NCBI RefSeq assembly: GCF_002327085.1
Contig: NZ_CP023429.1
Coordinates: 2,098,383-2,162,382 of the forward strand
Length of the DNA stretch: 64,000 nt
Source of the DNA: Neisseria weixii
Lineage (GTDB): Bacteria; Pseudomonadota; Gammaproteobacteria; Burkholderiales; Neisseriaceae
Direction: 5' to 3'
In this document: positions 1-9,291 of the stretch, piece after piece
How positions within the stretch are numbered: position 1 is the stretch's first letter
Layout: each line of letters opens with the position of its first letter
Translations under genes and position numbers: made by a program
Notes under the pieces: generated by a model
Told to the model about the DNA's origin: nothing
What the model saw: only the letters and a program-made list of their open reading frames with translations
Database searches by the model: none

Positions 1-1149
1 GATTTGATCGACCGCAGCGTTAACTTTGTCTTTCTTCATATACGACGGGCTGTACACAAAAATCTTAAACAATTCGGCCAAATCGATTTTATCCGCACTG
101 GTTTTCAACACCCAGCCCTGCTTGCCCGCATAGACATAGCCGTGTCGTGCCAGCTTTTCCAAAAGCTCACCCAATTCGTCATAGCCCATATTGATATGCG
201 CACGCAATTCCTGCACCGGCATGGCTTTGCCTTCTTGCTGCGCCGCATCGAGCAACAACAAAATTTTCAACACATCATCAAAACGGCCGGAGGAATCGAA
301 ATTGCGGCGAAAAGCATTATCGCGCCAATACGACAACGAAGACGTCAACACCGCACCGGCCAATACCATCGACCAGAGCAGATTCAACCACACTAAGAAA
401 AACGGAATCGCCGCAAACGCGCCGTAAATCGATTTATAGCCGTCAAAATTACTCATATACCACGCAAAAATATAGCGTGCAATCTGCAAAGCAAACGCTG
501 TCACCACCGCACCGATTAAAGCGTGTTTGGCCGGCACAAAGCGGTGCGGCACAAAGCGGTAAAGCGCGCACAGCAAGGCTGTGCTGAAGAACAAAGACAT
601 CAAAAATCTGACCGCTTCGGCCAATACCGGCGAAATGTATTCCAAGCCCAAGCCGTTTACCGCGCCGACAATCAGCGACAAACTGACACCCAGCGACAAG
701 GGGCCAAACGTCAATAATGCCCAATACACCAAAAATTGGCGCACCAACGGACGCTGGGTATGCACATTCCAAATACGGTTGAACGCGCTGTCGATGGTTT
801 GCACCAACATCAGAGAGGTCACAAACAACATCACGCTGCCAATGGCGGTCAGTTTGCTGGCCTTGTCTTTAAACTGATTCAGGTATTCGAACACCACATC
901 CGCACCCTGCGGCACGATCATGCGGTTGATAAATCCGACAAAAGATGCCGTCCACTGGTCAAATACCGGAAAAGCCGACACCACCACCAGCATCACCGTC
1001 AATACCGGCACCAAGGCCAACAGCGTGGTAAAAGTCAGACTCGATGCCACTTGCGGCACGCGTTCATTATTAAAGCGGTCAAACACAAACATCAAAAATC
1101 CGACCACTTTATTTTCCAACAAGCCTTGCCACCATTTTAAAAACGGCAT
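1..1149 (-). CDS. YihY/UPF0761 family inner-membrane protein (C-terminus cut by window edge)
   Basis: The frame stays open from the ATG at 1149 to the left edge, giving 383 residues without a stop, so the C-terminus is missing. The N-terminus contains the family-like stretch ERVPQVASSLTFTTLLALVP, followed by several hydrophobic segments consistent with about six membrane helices. The soluble C-terminal part resembles a small winged-helix-like region. The family (YihY, once called BrkB or misnamed RNase BN) is an inner-membrane protein of unknown function; neisserial members are about 400 residues, so little is lost. It is divergent from the wrbA-like gene, with a DUS inverted pair between them. 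Confidence 0.85.
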   Translation of the reverse strand, partial: MPFLKWWQGLLENKVVGFLMFVFDRFNNERVPQVASSLTFTTLLALVPVLTVMLVVVSAFPVFDQWTASFVGFINRMIVPQGADVVFEYLNQFKDKASKLTAIGSVMLFVTSLMLVQTIDSAFNRIWNVHTQRPLVRQFLVYWALLTFGPLSLGVSLSLIVGAVNGLGLEYISPVLAEAVRFLMSLFFSTALLCALYRFVPHRFVPAKHALIGAVVTAFALQIARYIFAWYMSNFDGYKSIYGAFAAIPFFLVWLNLLWSMVLAGAVLTSSLSYWRDNAFRRNFDSSGRFDDVLKILLLLDAAQQEGKAMPVQELRAHINMGYDELGELLEKLARHGYVYAGKQGWVLKTSADKIDLAELFKIFVYSPSYMKKDKVNAAVDQI

Positions 1150-1182
1150 ACTCTTTTCCTTAATGTATTGTATGATGATGAT

Positions 1183-1217
1183 TTTTCAGACGGCCTTCCC
1201 TTTAGGCCGTCTGAAAA
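1183..1217. repeat. Inverted pair of DNA uptake sequences between divergent genes
   Basis: TTTTCAGACGGCC and GGCCGTCTGAAAA face each other across a 9-base loop. The pair sits between two divergent starts, so it cannot act as a normal 3' terminator for either gene. It provides uptake sites and may insulate the two promoters. Confidence 0.8.
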
Positions 1218-1240
1218 GCAGTTTGATTAAGCCATTGTAA

Positions 1241-1855
<615 letters not shown>

Positions 1856-1912
1856 ACCGGTTAACAGTAACTTTTTACATTTTCACCAACCCATCCGGAA
1901 AACACCACACCA

Positions 1913-1951
1913 AGGCCGTCTGAAAATCATCATCCCCCTTTCAGACGGCCT
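1913..1951. terminator. DUS inverted-repeat terminator after the wrbA-like gene
   Basis: AGGCCGTCTGAAA and TTTCAGACGGCCT are separated by 13 bases, downstream of a stop codon. Such paired uptake sequences commonly serve as rho-independent terminators in Neisseria. Confidence 0.7.
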
Positions 1952-1982
1952 CAGCACACCTAATCAAATAGAAAGGAAAATT

Positions 1983-2710
1983 ATGACTTTACCCAGCAAA
2001 CCCGTCATCGAAACTGCCTTAGCACACCGATCTATCCGCAAGTTTACCGATGAGCCCATCAGCAGCGAACAACTCACCGCCATTTTGAACGCAGGCCGTG
2101 CCGGTTCGACCTCCAACTTTTTCCAAAGCACCCACATCATCCGCGTGACCGACCCCGAAGTGCGCACACAAATCCGAGACATCGGCCGCGCTTTAAGTAG
2201 CATCGACACCTGCGCCGAACTGCTGATTTTCTGTTTCGACTTCGCCAAACACCAATCCTTCGCCCTGAATCACAACTGGATTGGACGGAAATGGTATTAA
2301 TCGGTGCCGTCGATTGCGGCATCATCGCACAAAACGTGATGCTGGCGGCCGAATCACTGGGCTTGGGCGGCGTGTATCTGGGCTACATCCGCAACGACAT
2401 CAACCGCACCGCCGAAATCTTGAAGCTGCCGAAATACGTTGTACCGATGTTCGGCATGGCGCTCGGCCATCCGGCACAAGACCCGATGCTGCGTCCGCGT
2501 TTGCCGCTGGAAGCCATGGTTTCCGAAAACCACTATCAGCCGATTGACAGCCAAGTACTGGCCGATTACCGCGCCCTTACCCGCGCTTATTATCAAGAAC
2601 GCAGCAAAATGGACACCGACTGGGCCGAGCAAATGACCGAATCGCTCAAAGGCGGAATCCGCCCTGAAATTCTGCCGTTTTTGCACAAACAAGGTTTTGC
2701 CCGAAAATAA
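1983..2710 (+). pseudogene. NfsA-type oxygen-insensitive nitroreductase, -1 frameshift near 2279
   Basis: Two overlapping frames encode one nitroreductase. The first (from 1983, good upstream AAAGGA) carries the N-terminal FMN signature LAHRSIRKFTDEPIS. The second resumes at 2282 with DWTEMVLIGAVDCGIIAQNV and continues to FLHKQGFARK. Restoring one G at 2278-2280 (TGGGATTGG instead of TGGATTGG) gives a continuous protein of about 242 residues, the usual NfsA/flavin reductase length. Enzymes of this family reduce nitroaromatics or FMN with NADPH. As written the gene is broken, but the lesion is a single base in a short G run and matches the deletion pattern elsewhere in the window, so a sequencing error is likely. 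Confidence 0.85.
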
Positions 2711-2726
2711 GCGTTGAATCCACGCC

Positions 2727-2756
2727 AAGGCCGTCTGAAATATTTCAGACGGCCTT
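2727..2756. terminator. DUS inverted-repeat terminator after nitroreductase
   Basis: AAGGCCGTCTGAAA, two bases, then TTTCAGACGGCCTT and a T-rich tail. It lies 17 bases after the nitroreductase stop. Confidence 0.75.
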
Positions 2757-2931
2757 TAATTCTATTATTAACAATTCTTTACGATATTTTAAACTCAGCA
2801 AATCGGAAAGCACAATTTTGATGTTAAACTCAATCAAAACAGGCGGTTCGGCATCAAAATAACCGAAAAAAGAATGACTATCTTTTCACCTTTTACAGCC
2901 ACATCCACTCCACCGGACACAAAGCACAACC

Positions 2932-3219
2932 ATGGAAAACCAACGTCTCTCAACCCTATTAAAACTCATCGCCCAGCCCGAGCGCATGAGTATTCTGTTT
3001 CTCTTGCTCGAAGGCGATCGCAATGTCAATGAACTATGCGCCGCCACCGGCCAACATGCCACCACCGTGTCCAATCATTTAGCCAAACTGCGTAGCGAAG
3101 GCTTGGTCGAATTCACCCGCTACCACCGCGTGCTTGAATACCGCTTGATTTCCGATGAAGCCGCCGTGATTTTGCACACGCTCAAAAGCCTGAAACAAAC
3201 CGGCCAACAAGCTGCCTGA
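2932..3219 (+). CDS. ArsR-family winged-helix transcriptional regulator
   Basis: A 95-residue protein with an ArsR-type fold. LKLIAQPERMSILFLLLEGD forms the first helices, VNELCAATGQHATTVSNHLAKLRSEGLV is the helix-turn-helix, and EFTRYHRVLEYRLI is the wing. I see no clear CxC metal-binding pair; the single Cys lies in the HTH region, so a metal ligand cannot be inferred, and some members sense sulfur or redox signals instead. It has no obvious operon partner. The stop codon TGA is formed partly by an inserted repeat: the T belongs to the gene and GA to the first bases of the element that starts at 3218. Confidence 0.85.
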   Translation: MENQRLSTLLKLIAQPERMSILFLLLEGDRNVNELCAATGQHATTVSNHLAKLRSEGLVEFTRYHRVLEYRLISDEAAVILHTLKSLKQTGQQAA

Positions 3220-3415
3220 GACCTTTGCAAAATTTCCTGAAAAGCCACTGCACAAAGAACCGACGTCATTCCCGCGCAGGCGGGAATCCATCTTAAAATT
3301 TCAGAAACTTATTTTATTCAATAGTTTTCCATGCTCAAAAATGGACTTACGCCTATGCTGAAATAACGGTTGTTTTGGTTTTTATGGGTGATTTATGAGG
3401 TTTTGCAAAGGTCTC
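3218..3415. mobile_element. MITE with GAGACCTTTGCAAAA ends, containing a dRS3-like repeat (copy A)
   Basis: The 198-bp element has perfect 15-bp terminal inverted repeats GAGACCTTTGCAAAA and TTTTGCAAAGGTCTC. It is flanked by TGCCT on both sides, a likely 5-bp target duplication. Inside is ATTCCCGCGCAGGCGGGAAT, which fits the neisserial dRS3 pattern ATTCCC-N8-GGGAAT. The ends match those of the IS1106-like element at 48821-49960, so this is probably a non-autonomous relative. It carries no coding sequence. Confidence 0.75.
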
Positions 3416-3531
3416 TGCCTGAGTTTAAATCCCACCAAAATCAATGCTAAAATAGCGCGGTTTATCAGCCCACCGCGCTGTTTTTTCGGCCAAATCTTTC
3501 AGACGGCCTATTATCCACACACGGAATCCCC

Positions 3532-4302
3532 ATGAAAATCACGACCTGGAATGTCAATTCCCTCAACGTACGCCTGCCGCAAGTACAAAACTGGCTGGCC
3601 GAACACCAACCCGATGTCTTGGCCTTGCAAGAACTGAAACTCGACCAAGACAAATACCCCGTCGCCGCGCTGCAAATGATGGGTTGGCATACCGTTTGGA
3701 GCGGCCAAAAAACCTACAACGGCGTGGCGATTATCAGCCGCACCGAACCGCAGGATGTCCACACCGGTCTGCCCAACCTGCCCGACGACCCGCAACGGCG
3801 CGTGATTGCCGCCACTATCAACGGCGTGCGCGTGATTAATGTTTACTGCGTCAACGGCGAAGCCCTCGACAGCCCGAAATTCCAATATAAAGAACAATGG
3901 TTTGCCGCGCTCAACGAATTTGTGCGCGACGAACTGGCCCGCCATGAAAAATTGGTTTTGCTCGGGGATTTCAACATCGCCCCGGCCGATGCCGACTGCT
4001 ACGATCCGGAAAAATGGCATGAAAAAATCCATTGCTCAAGCATCGAGCGTCAATGGTTCCAAAACCTGCTCAACTTAGACTTAACCGACAGTCTGCGCCA
4101 AATCCATCCCGAAGGTGCGTTTTACACATGGTTCGACTACCGCGGCGCCATGTTCCAACGCGGCTTAGGCTTACGCATCGACCACCTGCTGATTTCCCCG
4201 GCCTTGTCTGCCGTGTTGCAAGACGTAGCAGTCGACTTGGCCGCCCGCGGGCAAGAGCGCCCGAGCGACCATGCGCCGGTGACGGCGGTGTTTGATTTGT
4301 AA
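3532..4302 (+). CDS. xth: Exodeoxyribonuclease III (AP endonuclease family)
   Basis: A 256-residue protein that begins MKITTWNVNSLNVRLPQVQN, typical of the ExoIII/Xth family. LALQELKLDQ holds the metal-binding Glu, GDFNIAPADAD the catalytic Asp and Asn, and the C-terminal SDHAPVTAVF the catalytic Asp-His. The enzyme nicks DNA 5' to abasic sites and trims 3' ends during base excision repair in the cytosol. Length and motif order are normal. It is monocistronic, with a DUS-pair terminator 20 bases downstream. It is one of two neisserial ExoIII-like types; I cannot decide between NExo-like and NApe-like specificity by eye. Confidence 0.9.
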   Translation: MKITTWNVNSLNVRLPQVQNWLAEHQPDVLALQELKLDQDKYPVAALQMMGWHTVWSGQKTYNGVAIISRTEPQDVHTGLPNLPDDPQRRVIAATINGVRVINVYCVNGEALDSPKFQYKEQWFAALNEFVRDELARHEKLVLLGDFNIAPADADCYDPEKWHEKIHCSSIERQWFQNLLNLDLTDSLRQIHPEGAFYTWFDYRGAMFQRGLGLRIDHLLISPALSAVLQDVAVDLAARGQERPSDHAPVTAVFDL

Positions 4303-4321
4303 CTAATTGATTGGGTAAACG

Positions 4322-4357
4322 AAAGGCCGTCTGAAAATGATTTTTCAGACGGCCTTT
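4322..4357. terminator. DUS inverted-repeat terminator after xth
   Basis: AAAGGCCGTCTGAAAA and TTTTCAGACGGCCTTTT with a 4-base loop, followed by T-rich sequence. Confidence 0.8.
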
Positions 4358-4530
4358 TATTCAAATCCAACCCAAACAAGATACTATTATTGTAAAAATT
4401 TATAAATATAATAGCCAATTTCTTTCAGCACAACGTTTTTCTAATTTTCGTAACCTATTGAAAACATATTTAAATATTCGTCCCTTCTTTAATCCAACAT
4501 GAACAAACAGCCAAAACCAAAAAAATCAGC

Positions 4531-4544
4531 TTGATTTAAATCAG
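4531..4544 (+). promoter_or_regulatory. FNR-type box upstream of ubiUVT
   Basis: TTGATTTAAATCAG matches the FNR consensus TTGAT-N4-ATCAA except for the last base. It lies about 92 bases before the chosen ubiU start, with an AT-rich TATACATAAAAT at 4561-4572 about 30 bases from its centre, as expected for an activator-dependent -10. The 4358-4635 intergenic region is otherwise AT-rich and holds no gene. UbiUVT acts without oxygen, so anaerobic activation by FNR fits. Confidence 0.7.
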
Positions 4545-4635
4545 AACATATTGTGCTTTTTATACATAAAATCCGCCCTGTCATACCAGATATTGATTTC
4601 AAACCAAAGTTACGACAATGAGCAAGGAGCACAAT

Positions 4636-5643
4636 ATGCAGAAAATTCCGGAACTGGTCTGCCCGGCTGGCAATTTACCTGCCTTAAAAACAGCGATTGA
4701 TAATGGCGCAGACACCGTTTATATGGGACTCAAAAATGCCACGAATGCTCGAAATTTTCCGGGCTTGAATTTTGATATGAAATCTGCAATGCAAGGGGTT
4801 TCCTATGCTCATGAGCGCGGGCGGCAGGTATTAATGGCCATCAATACCTTTGCTCAAGCCGGGCAATCCGAACAGTGGCAAAAAGCCATCGATACGGCGG
4901 TACAACTGAGAACTGATGCCGTTATTGTTGCCGACCCGGCACTGATGGCTTATGCCGCCGATAAATATCCTGATTTACGGTTGCATATGTCTGTCCAAGG
5001 CTCCGCGACCAATTACGAAGCCATCAACCTGATGAAAGATTTGTTTGACATCCGCCGAGTCGTTTTGCCCCGTGTTTTGACAATTGATCAGGTAAAACAT
5101 GTTATCGAACATACCGATGTCGAAATCGAGGTATTCGGTTTTGGCAGCCTGTGTGTGATGGTTGAAGGCCGCTGTATTTTATCCAGCTATGCTACCGGCG
5201 AATCGCCCAATATGCAGGGAGTGTGTTCTCCGGCGAAATCGGTTCGCTGGGAACAAAAACCAGACCGCATGGATGTGCGTTTAAACCATATATTGATTGA
5301 TCAATTCAATCCGAACGAACCGGCCGGCTACCCGACTTTGTGCAAAGGCCGCTTTGAAGTGAATGATGAAACCTATTACGCATTAGAAGAACCGACCAGT
5401 CTGAATGTACTGGAAATGTTGCCGCAATTAATCGATATCGGCGTCAGTGCCGTCAAAATTGAAGGCCGCCAACGCAGTCCGATGTACACGGCACAAGTGA
5501 CGAAAGCCATGCGGCAAGCTTTGGATGCGGCGGCAGCCGATAAGAAACATTTCCGTATCCAACCTGCTTGGAGCAATGCTTTGGGTAAAGTCTCTGAAGG
5601 CAGCCAAACAACTTTAGGGGCATATAGCCGTCCGTGGAAATAG
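4636..5643 (+). CDS. ubiU: UbiU, O2-independent ubiquinone hydroxylation protein (U32 family)
   Basis: A U32 peptidase-like protein of about 335 residues: [20 protein letters not shown] at the N-terminus, and [16 protein letters not shown] with later Cys residues that in characterised homologues (E. coli YhbU) bind a 4Fe-4S cluster. With UbiV it catalyses ring hydroxylations of ubiquinone precursors under anoxia. I chose the ATG at 4636 because AAGGAG ends 8 bases upstream; an in-frame ATG at 4618 would make the Shine-Dalgarno part of the gene. Order ubiU-ubiV-ubiT, with a 10-base gap before ubiV, indicates an operon. Confidence 0.9.
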   Translation: MQKIPELVCPAGNLPALKTAIDNGADTVYMGLKNATNARNFPGLNFDMKSAMQGVSYAHERGRQVLMAINTFAQAGQSEQWQKAIDTAVQLRTDAVIVADPALMAYAADKYPDLRLHMSVQGSATNYEAINLMKDLFDIRRVVLPRVLTIDQVKHVIEHTDVEIEVFGFGSLCVMVEGRCILSSYATGESPNMQGVCSPAKSVRWEQKPDRMDVRLNHILIDQFNPNEPAGYPTLCKGRFEVNDETYYALEEPTSLNVLEMLPQLIDIGVSAVKIEGRQRSPMYTAQVTKAMRQALDAAAADKKHFRIQPAWSNALGKVSEGSQTTLGAYSRPWK

Positions 5644-5653
5644 GATAAACCGT

Positions 5654-6571
5654 ATGAGCAAATTAAAATTATCATTAGGCCCTGTATTGTTTTTCTGGCA
5701 AAAAGAAACTCTGCTGGAGTTTTATACAACCATGCTGGATGCCCCGCTCGATACCATTTATCTTGGAGAAGTCGTGTGTTCGCGCCGACAAAAAATGCGC
5801 TTTTCGGACTGGTTCGGCTTGGCAGAAGACTTGGCAGACAGCGGTAAAGAAATTATTTTATCTTCACAGGTTTTACTGGAAAGTGAATCCGATTTAAAAC
5901 GCTTGCGCAAAATTGCCGGGCAAGGAAAATTTAAAATTGAAGCCAACGATATGGGTGCTGTCAAACTGGTTCGCGAACACGGCATACCGTTTGTAGCCGG
6001 CGCCAGCCTCAATATCTATAACGACACTACCCTGACATTATTTAAAAATTTAGGCGCATACCGCTGGTTGGCTCCTGCAGAATTGAGTCGGGAAAAATTG
6101 GCTGCGATTACTTCTGCAACAAACGGTATTGAAACCGAAGTATTCGCATGGGGGAAAATGCCGCTGGCCTATTCATCCCGCTGTTTTACTGCCCGCCATT
6201 ACAATCTGAATAAAGACAGCTGCGAATTCCGCTGCTTGGATTACGATCACGGCATGACCATGAATACCCGTGAAGGCCAGCCTTTTTTAACCATTAATGG
6301 GATTCAGACCATGTCTTACTGCTGCCAGAACCTATTGCCGCACCATCAAGACATGGCGGCCATCGGTATAGACATACTGCGTTTGTCGCCGCAAATAACC
6401 GGTATGGCAGAGATTGTTCAAATTCATCGTGACGTTACAGACGGCATATTGTCTTTAAACGAGGCTCTGCCCGAATTGAAACGTTTATCAACCGGAACTT
6501 TGGTCGATGGATATTGGTTTGGCCAGCCGGGAATTGAAGCCGTGAAGGAGAAATATTATGGTGCTGCCTGA
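5654..6571 (+). CDS. ubiV: UbiV, O2-independent ubiquinone hydroxylation protein (U32 family)
   Basis: A 305-residue U32 family partner of UbiU. It starts [30 protein letters not shown] and the pair [10 protein letters not shown] / DSCEFRC supply the conserved Cys ligands of the 4Fe-4S cluster known in E. coli YhbV. UbiU and UbiV form a heterodimer that hydroxylates ubiquinone intermediates without O2, probably from prephenate. The 3' end overlaps the ubiT start by 14 bases, suggesting translational coupling. Length is close to the family norm. Confidence 0.9.
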   Translation: MSKLKLSLGPVLFFWQKETLLEFYTTMLDAPLDTIYLGEVVCSRRQKMRFSDWFGLAEDLADSGKEIILSSQVLLESESDLKRLRKIAGQGKFKIEANDMGAVKLVREHGIPFVAGASLNIYNDTTLTLFKNLGAYRWLAPAELSREKLAAITSATNGIETEVFAWGKMPLAYSSRCFTARHYNLNKDSCEFRCLDYDHGMTMNTREGQPFLTINGIQTMSYCCQNLLPHHQDMAAIGIDILRLSPQITGMAEIVQIHRDVTDGILSLNEALPELKRLSTGTLVDGYWFGQPGIEAVKEKYYGAA

Positions 6572-6998
6572 AATCATCTTGCCGCAATGGCTGGGAAAAT
6601 TGGTAGGCAAGTTACCCGCCAAGCCGCCCCGCGTTATATTGGTCACCGCCTTAAACGCCATGCTGGCTAAAGAACTGCTGCCGGCCGATATGAGCCTTTT
6701 TGCCGGAAGAAAGTTTGAAATCGATGTATTGGATGCCGGTGTGAAAATCCGATTTGGTGCCAATGAAGAAAAATTTATTGCAGACGCTTTTGAGGGAGCG
6801 CCCGATTTACGTTTGGCCGCCAATGGTGTTGATTTTATGCGCATGATTATGCGTGAGGAAGACCCGGATACATTATTTTTCAAACGCAAATTACAAATTG
6901 AAGGCGATACGGAGCTGGGTCTGATAACCAAAAACCTGCTTGATAGTGTTGATTGGCCGCTTAGCCGTTGGTTTCTCAATCGTGATATGCCACAATAG
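6558..6998 (+). CDS. ubiT: UbiT, SCP2-domain accessory factor for O2-independent ubiquinone synthesis
   Basis: A 146-residue SCP2 sterol-binding domain protein (YhbT-like). The core [19 protein letters not shown] followed by [20 protein letters not shown] and [19 protein letters not shown] matches the lipid-binding SCP2 fold. UbiT is the anaerobic counterpart of UbiJ and is thought to hold the ubiquinone intermediates for the biosynthetic complex. It overlaps ubiV by 14 bases and is the last gene of the operon. The preceding AAGGAG at 6545 is well placed for the ATG at 6558. Confidence 0.85.
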   Translation: MVLPEIILPQWLGKLVGKLPAKPPRVILVTALNAMLAKELLPADMSLFAGRKFEIDVLDAGVKIRFGANEEKFIADAFEGAPDLRLAANGVDFMRMIMREEDPDTLFFKRKLQIEGDTELGLITKNLLDSVDWPLSRWFLNRDMPQ

Positions 6999-7034
6999 AA
7001 TCATCTTAACATGATGATTAGCAAACATCAGGCC

Positions 7035-7155
7035 GTGACCTTTGCAAAACTGCCTGAAAAGCCACTGCACAAAGAATCGACGTCATTCGCGCACAGGCGG
7101 GAATGACGGCTGTTTGGGTTTTTATTGGTGGTTTATGAGGTTTTGCAAAGGTCTC
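7035..7155. mobile_element. Short MITE with GAGACC-type ends (copy B)
   Basis: About 121 bp, from GTGACCTTTGCAAAA (one mismatch to the family end) to TTTTGCAAAGGTCTC. The left third is nearly identical to copy A (TGAAAAGCCACTGCACAAAG), but the dRS3 core is shortened to TTCGCGCACAGGCGGGAAT and the middle part is deleted. Non-coding. Confidence 0.7.
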
Positions 7156-7174
7156 AGGTGTAGAAAATCCTAGC

Positions 7175-7346
7175 GTTGTTTACACTTTTGCTTTTTTGCT
7201 TGAAGACCCATTTTGGGATTTTCGAGTGTTGTCAAGAATGCCGAAAGGCACGGCAACGCCGCATGGTTCTTGATAATGCTCAACAATCCTAAAACAATCA
7301 TTTAGGCAGAAAATAAAAGCTGTTTTGCATAAAAAGTGTAAACAAC
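7175..7346. repeat. Unassigned 172-bp inverted-repeat element
   Basis: Bounded by perfect 15-bp inverted repeats GTTGTTTACACTTTT (7175-7189) and AAAAGTGTAAACAAC (7332-7346). A second imperfect palindrome lies inside (GAGTGTTGTCAAGAA at 7224 against TTCTTGATAATGCTC at 7267-7281). No ORF, no DUS and no resemblance to the Correia ends. It looks like a MITE or a structured RNA locus; I do not recognise the family. Confidence 0.5.
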
Positions 7347-7366
7347 CCGACAATTTCCTACATCTC

Positions 7367-7398
7367 AGGCCGTCTGAAAATCATTTTTCAGACGGCCT
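7367..7398. terminator. Bidirectional DUS terminator between ubiT and the metallophosphoesterase gene
   Basis: AGGCCGTCTGAAAA and TTTTCAGACGGCCT with a 4-base loop, located between convergent genes. Confidence 0.75.
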
Positions 7399-7463
7399 AC
7401 ATCCATTCATCGACGCATTTTTTCACTTAATCAAACATTCAATCAGCCAACAGATAAAAGCGG

Positions 7464-8525
7464 CTATTTATCCGTCGCCACCACTTCCCCATCATCAAAC
7501 ATCAAAGTCCGCTCCGGCCAACACAGCGCCGCCAAGCGGAATTGCTGCGGCGGATATTTTTCGGGAAACTTGCGCACGCGCCAACTGGCGCCGATAGAGA
7601 AATCCACGCAAAACACGTTGTTTTTCGCGCCGTGCCATGCCGTCGGTTGCGTAGGTAGAAGATTACGTTCGGCGGCAACGGTGTTCGGATCCGGCTGCCA
7701 AGTGCGCCAATAATGGCCGATGACCACCGGCACGTCTTCCCGATAATCTTCCCACCACGGGCAGCGGCCGGTACCGCGCCAACGCCCTCCGGCATAAAAC
7801 AATTCCGACACCAATTTTTCCACGCCGCTGGTCAAGGCACGCAAAGGGTGCGCTTTACCACGGGCAAAATCATATTGTGCAGTAGCCGGCATCGGCGGTG
7901 GCGCCTGGTCGGGATTTTCCGCCAATTCCGCATAATGCTGCTGTTCGTAGCGGTAATCTTCATACCATGAGGCCGTCTGAAGCTGCTGTTTCAATTCTTG
8001 GTCAAAACGGTGGTATTGCGTGACCAAATCTTCGCCACGCGCCTGTGCGTCGTCCAAACGTGGGAACATTTCCGGCAACCACGCAGCATGAATGATGCGG
8101 ATATCGGCGCGTTCGCAAATAATCGGTTGCTCGGCCAGCCATGCGGTGAACTCGTTTTTTTCCGCTTCATCGGCACGCCGCCACGGCGCATAGTTGACTC
8201 CGTCTTTTTCCGCGCGTGAATCAAAAAGCCAGCCTGAACCGTCTTTGCGATCATCCACCAAAAGATTCAATTCGTGATTACCGAGCGCCACATAGGCCAG
8301 GCCTTGCTCTTGCGCGCGTTTTACCCATTTCAACACCGCCGGGCTGTCCGGCCCGCGGTCACACAAATCGCCGACAAACACCAGCCTGCGCCCACCGGGA
8401 TGGCGGCCTTCTGAATCGTAGCCTAAATGGCGCAACAGGTTTTGCAGTGCGGTAAATTCACCGTGCACATCGCCGACAATATCCAGCGGCGTATCGGGTA
8501 AGGTTTGGCGGTATCGGTAGGTCAT
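7464..8525 (-). CDS. Metallophosphoesterase (calcineurin-like, ApaH/PrpA-like)
   Basis: About 353 residues. The calcineurin-like metal motifs are in order: DIVGDVHGEFTALQNLL, FVGDLCDRGPDSPAVL and VALGNHELNLL, then a later IGHYWRTW histidine motif. This set is typical of bacterial PPP-like phosphatases and diadenosine tetraphosphatase-like enzymes, with two metal ions in the active site. The substrate cannot be told from sequence. I chose the ATG at 8525; a TTG two codons upstream is also possible. Monocistronic, convergent with the ubiUVT operon. Confidence 0.8.
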   Translation of the reverse strand: MTYRYRQTLPDTPLDIVGDVHGEFTALQNLLRHLGYDSEGRHPGGRRLVFVGDLCDRGPDSPAVLKWVKRAQEQGLAYVALGNHELNLLVDDRKDGSGWLFDSRAEKDGVNYAPWRRADEAEKNEFTAWLAEQPIICERADIRIIHAAWLPEMFPRLDDAQARGEDLVTQYHRFDQELKQQLQTASWYEDYRYEQQHYAELAENPDQAPPPMPATAQYDFARGKAHPLRALTSGVEKLVSELFYAGGRWRGTGRCPWWEDYREDVPVVIGHYWRTWQPDPNTVAAERNLLPTQPTAWHGAKNNVFCVDFSIGASWRVRKFPEKYPPQQFRLAALCWPERTLMFDDGEVVATDK

Positions 8526-8585
8526 AGGCAATCATTTTATCAATAGTGTAACGATTGTAGCGCAGTTTGATGTCTGAATGATAAA

Positions 8586-8618
8586 AGGCCGTCTGAAACT
8601 GAAACATTCAGACGGCCT
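8586..8618. terminator. DUS terminator after orn
   Basis: AGGCCGTCTGAA and TTCAGACGGCCT around a 9-base loop, 8 bases beyond the orn stop on the minus strand. Confidence 0.7.
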
Positions 8619-8625
8619 GTTCAAA

Positions 8626-9177
8626 CTATTGCGGCAATTTCAAAAAATGCTCGCGGTAATAACGCATTTCTTCAATGCTTTCCAAAATATCATCCAAAGC
8701 CTGGTGCGAACCGTGTTTTACCACGCCTTTGGCCATAGTCGGATGCCAACGTTTGGCCAGCTCTTTCAAAGTAGACACATCAAGATTGCGGTAATGGAAA
8801 TATGCTTCCAAGCGCGGCATGTATTTCACCATAAAACGGCGGTCTTGATGAATGGTGTTGCCGCACATCGGCGTGGCTTTTTCCGGAATCCATTCGGCCA
8901 TAAAATCGAGTAATTTCTGCTCAACTTCCGCTTCGGTGTAGCTTGACTCGCGCACCCGTTGGATCAAACCTGTGCGGCCGTGTGTCGCCGTGTTCCATTC
9001 GTCCATCGCGTTCAACACCTCATCGCTTTGATGAATGGCATACACTTCCGACTGCGCCAACACATTCAAATCTTGGTCGGTGATAATCATCGCCACTTCG
9101 ATGATTTTGTCGGTTTCGGGATAGAGGCCGGTCATTTCCATGTCGAGCCAACAGAGATTGTTTGCGTTTTGAGTCAT
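8626..9177 (-). CDS. orn: Oligoribonuclease
   Basis: A 183-residue DEDDh exonuclease. [16 protein letters not shown] holds the first Asp and Glu, [15 protein letters not shown] the second Asp, and [20 protein letters not shown] the His and last Asp. Orn degrades 2-5 nt RNAs to mononucleotides in the cytosol and is usually essential in proteobacteria. I chose the ATG at 9177 because the conserved N-terminus begins a few residues later and the protein then matches the E. coli length of 181; an upstream in-frame extension would run through a DUS. Confidence 0.92.
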   Translation of the reverse strand: MTQNANNLCWLDMEMTGLYPETDKIIEVAMIITDQDLNVLAQSEVYAIHQSDEVLNAMDEWNTATHGRTGLIQRVRESSYTEAEVEQKLLDFMAEWIPEKATPMCGNTIHQDRRFMVKYMPRLEAYFHYRNLDVSTLKELAKRWHPTMAKGVVKHGSHQALDDILESIEEMRYYREHFLKLPQ

Positions 9178-9238
9178 TTCAGACGGCCTTTTGTATTGAA
9201 TTGCCGTTATTATAAGTGATTTCATCATACCATTGAAG

Positions 9239-9276
9239 AAAGGCCGTCTGAAATCATACATACTTTCAGACGGCTT
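9239..9276. terminator. DUS terminator after fhs
   Basis: AAGGCCGTCTGAAA and TTTCAGACGGCTT(T) around an 11-base loop, 16 bases beyond the fhs stop on the minus strand. Confidence 0.65.
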
Positions 9277-9291
9277 TTTACCTGCCTACCA

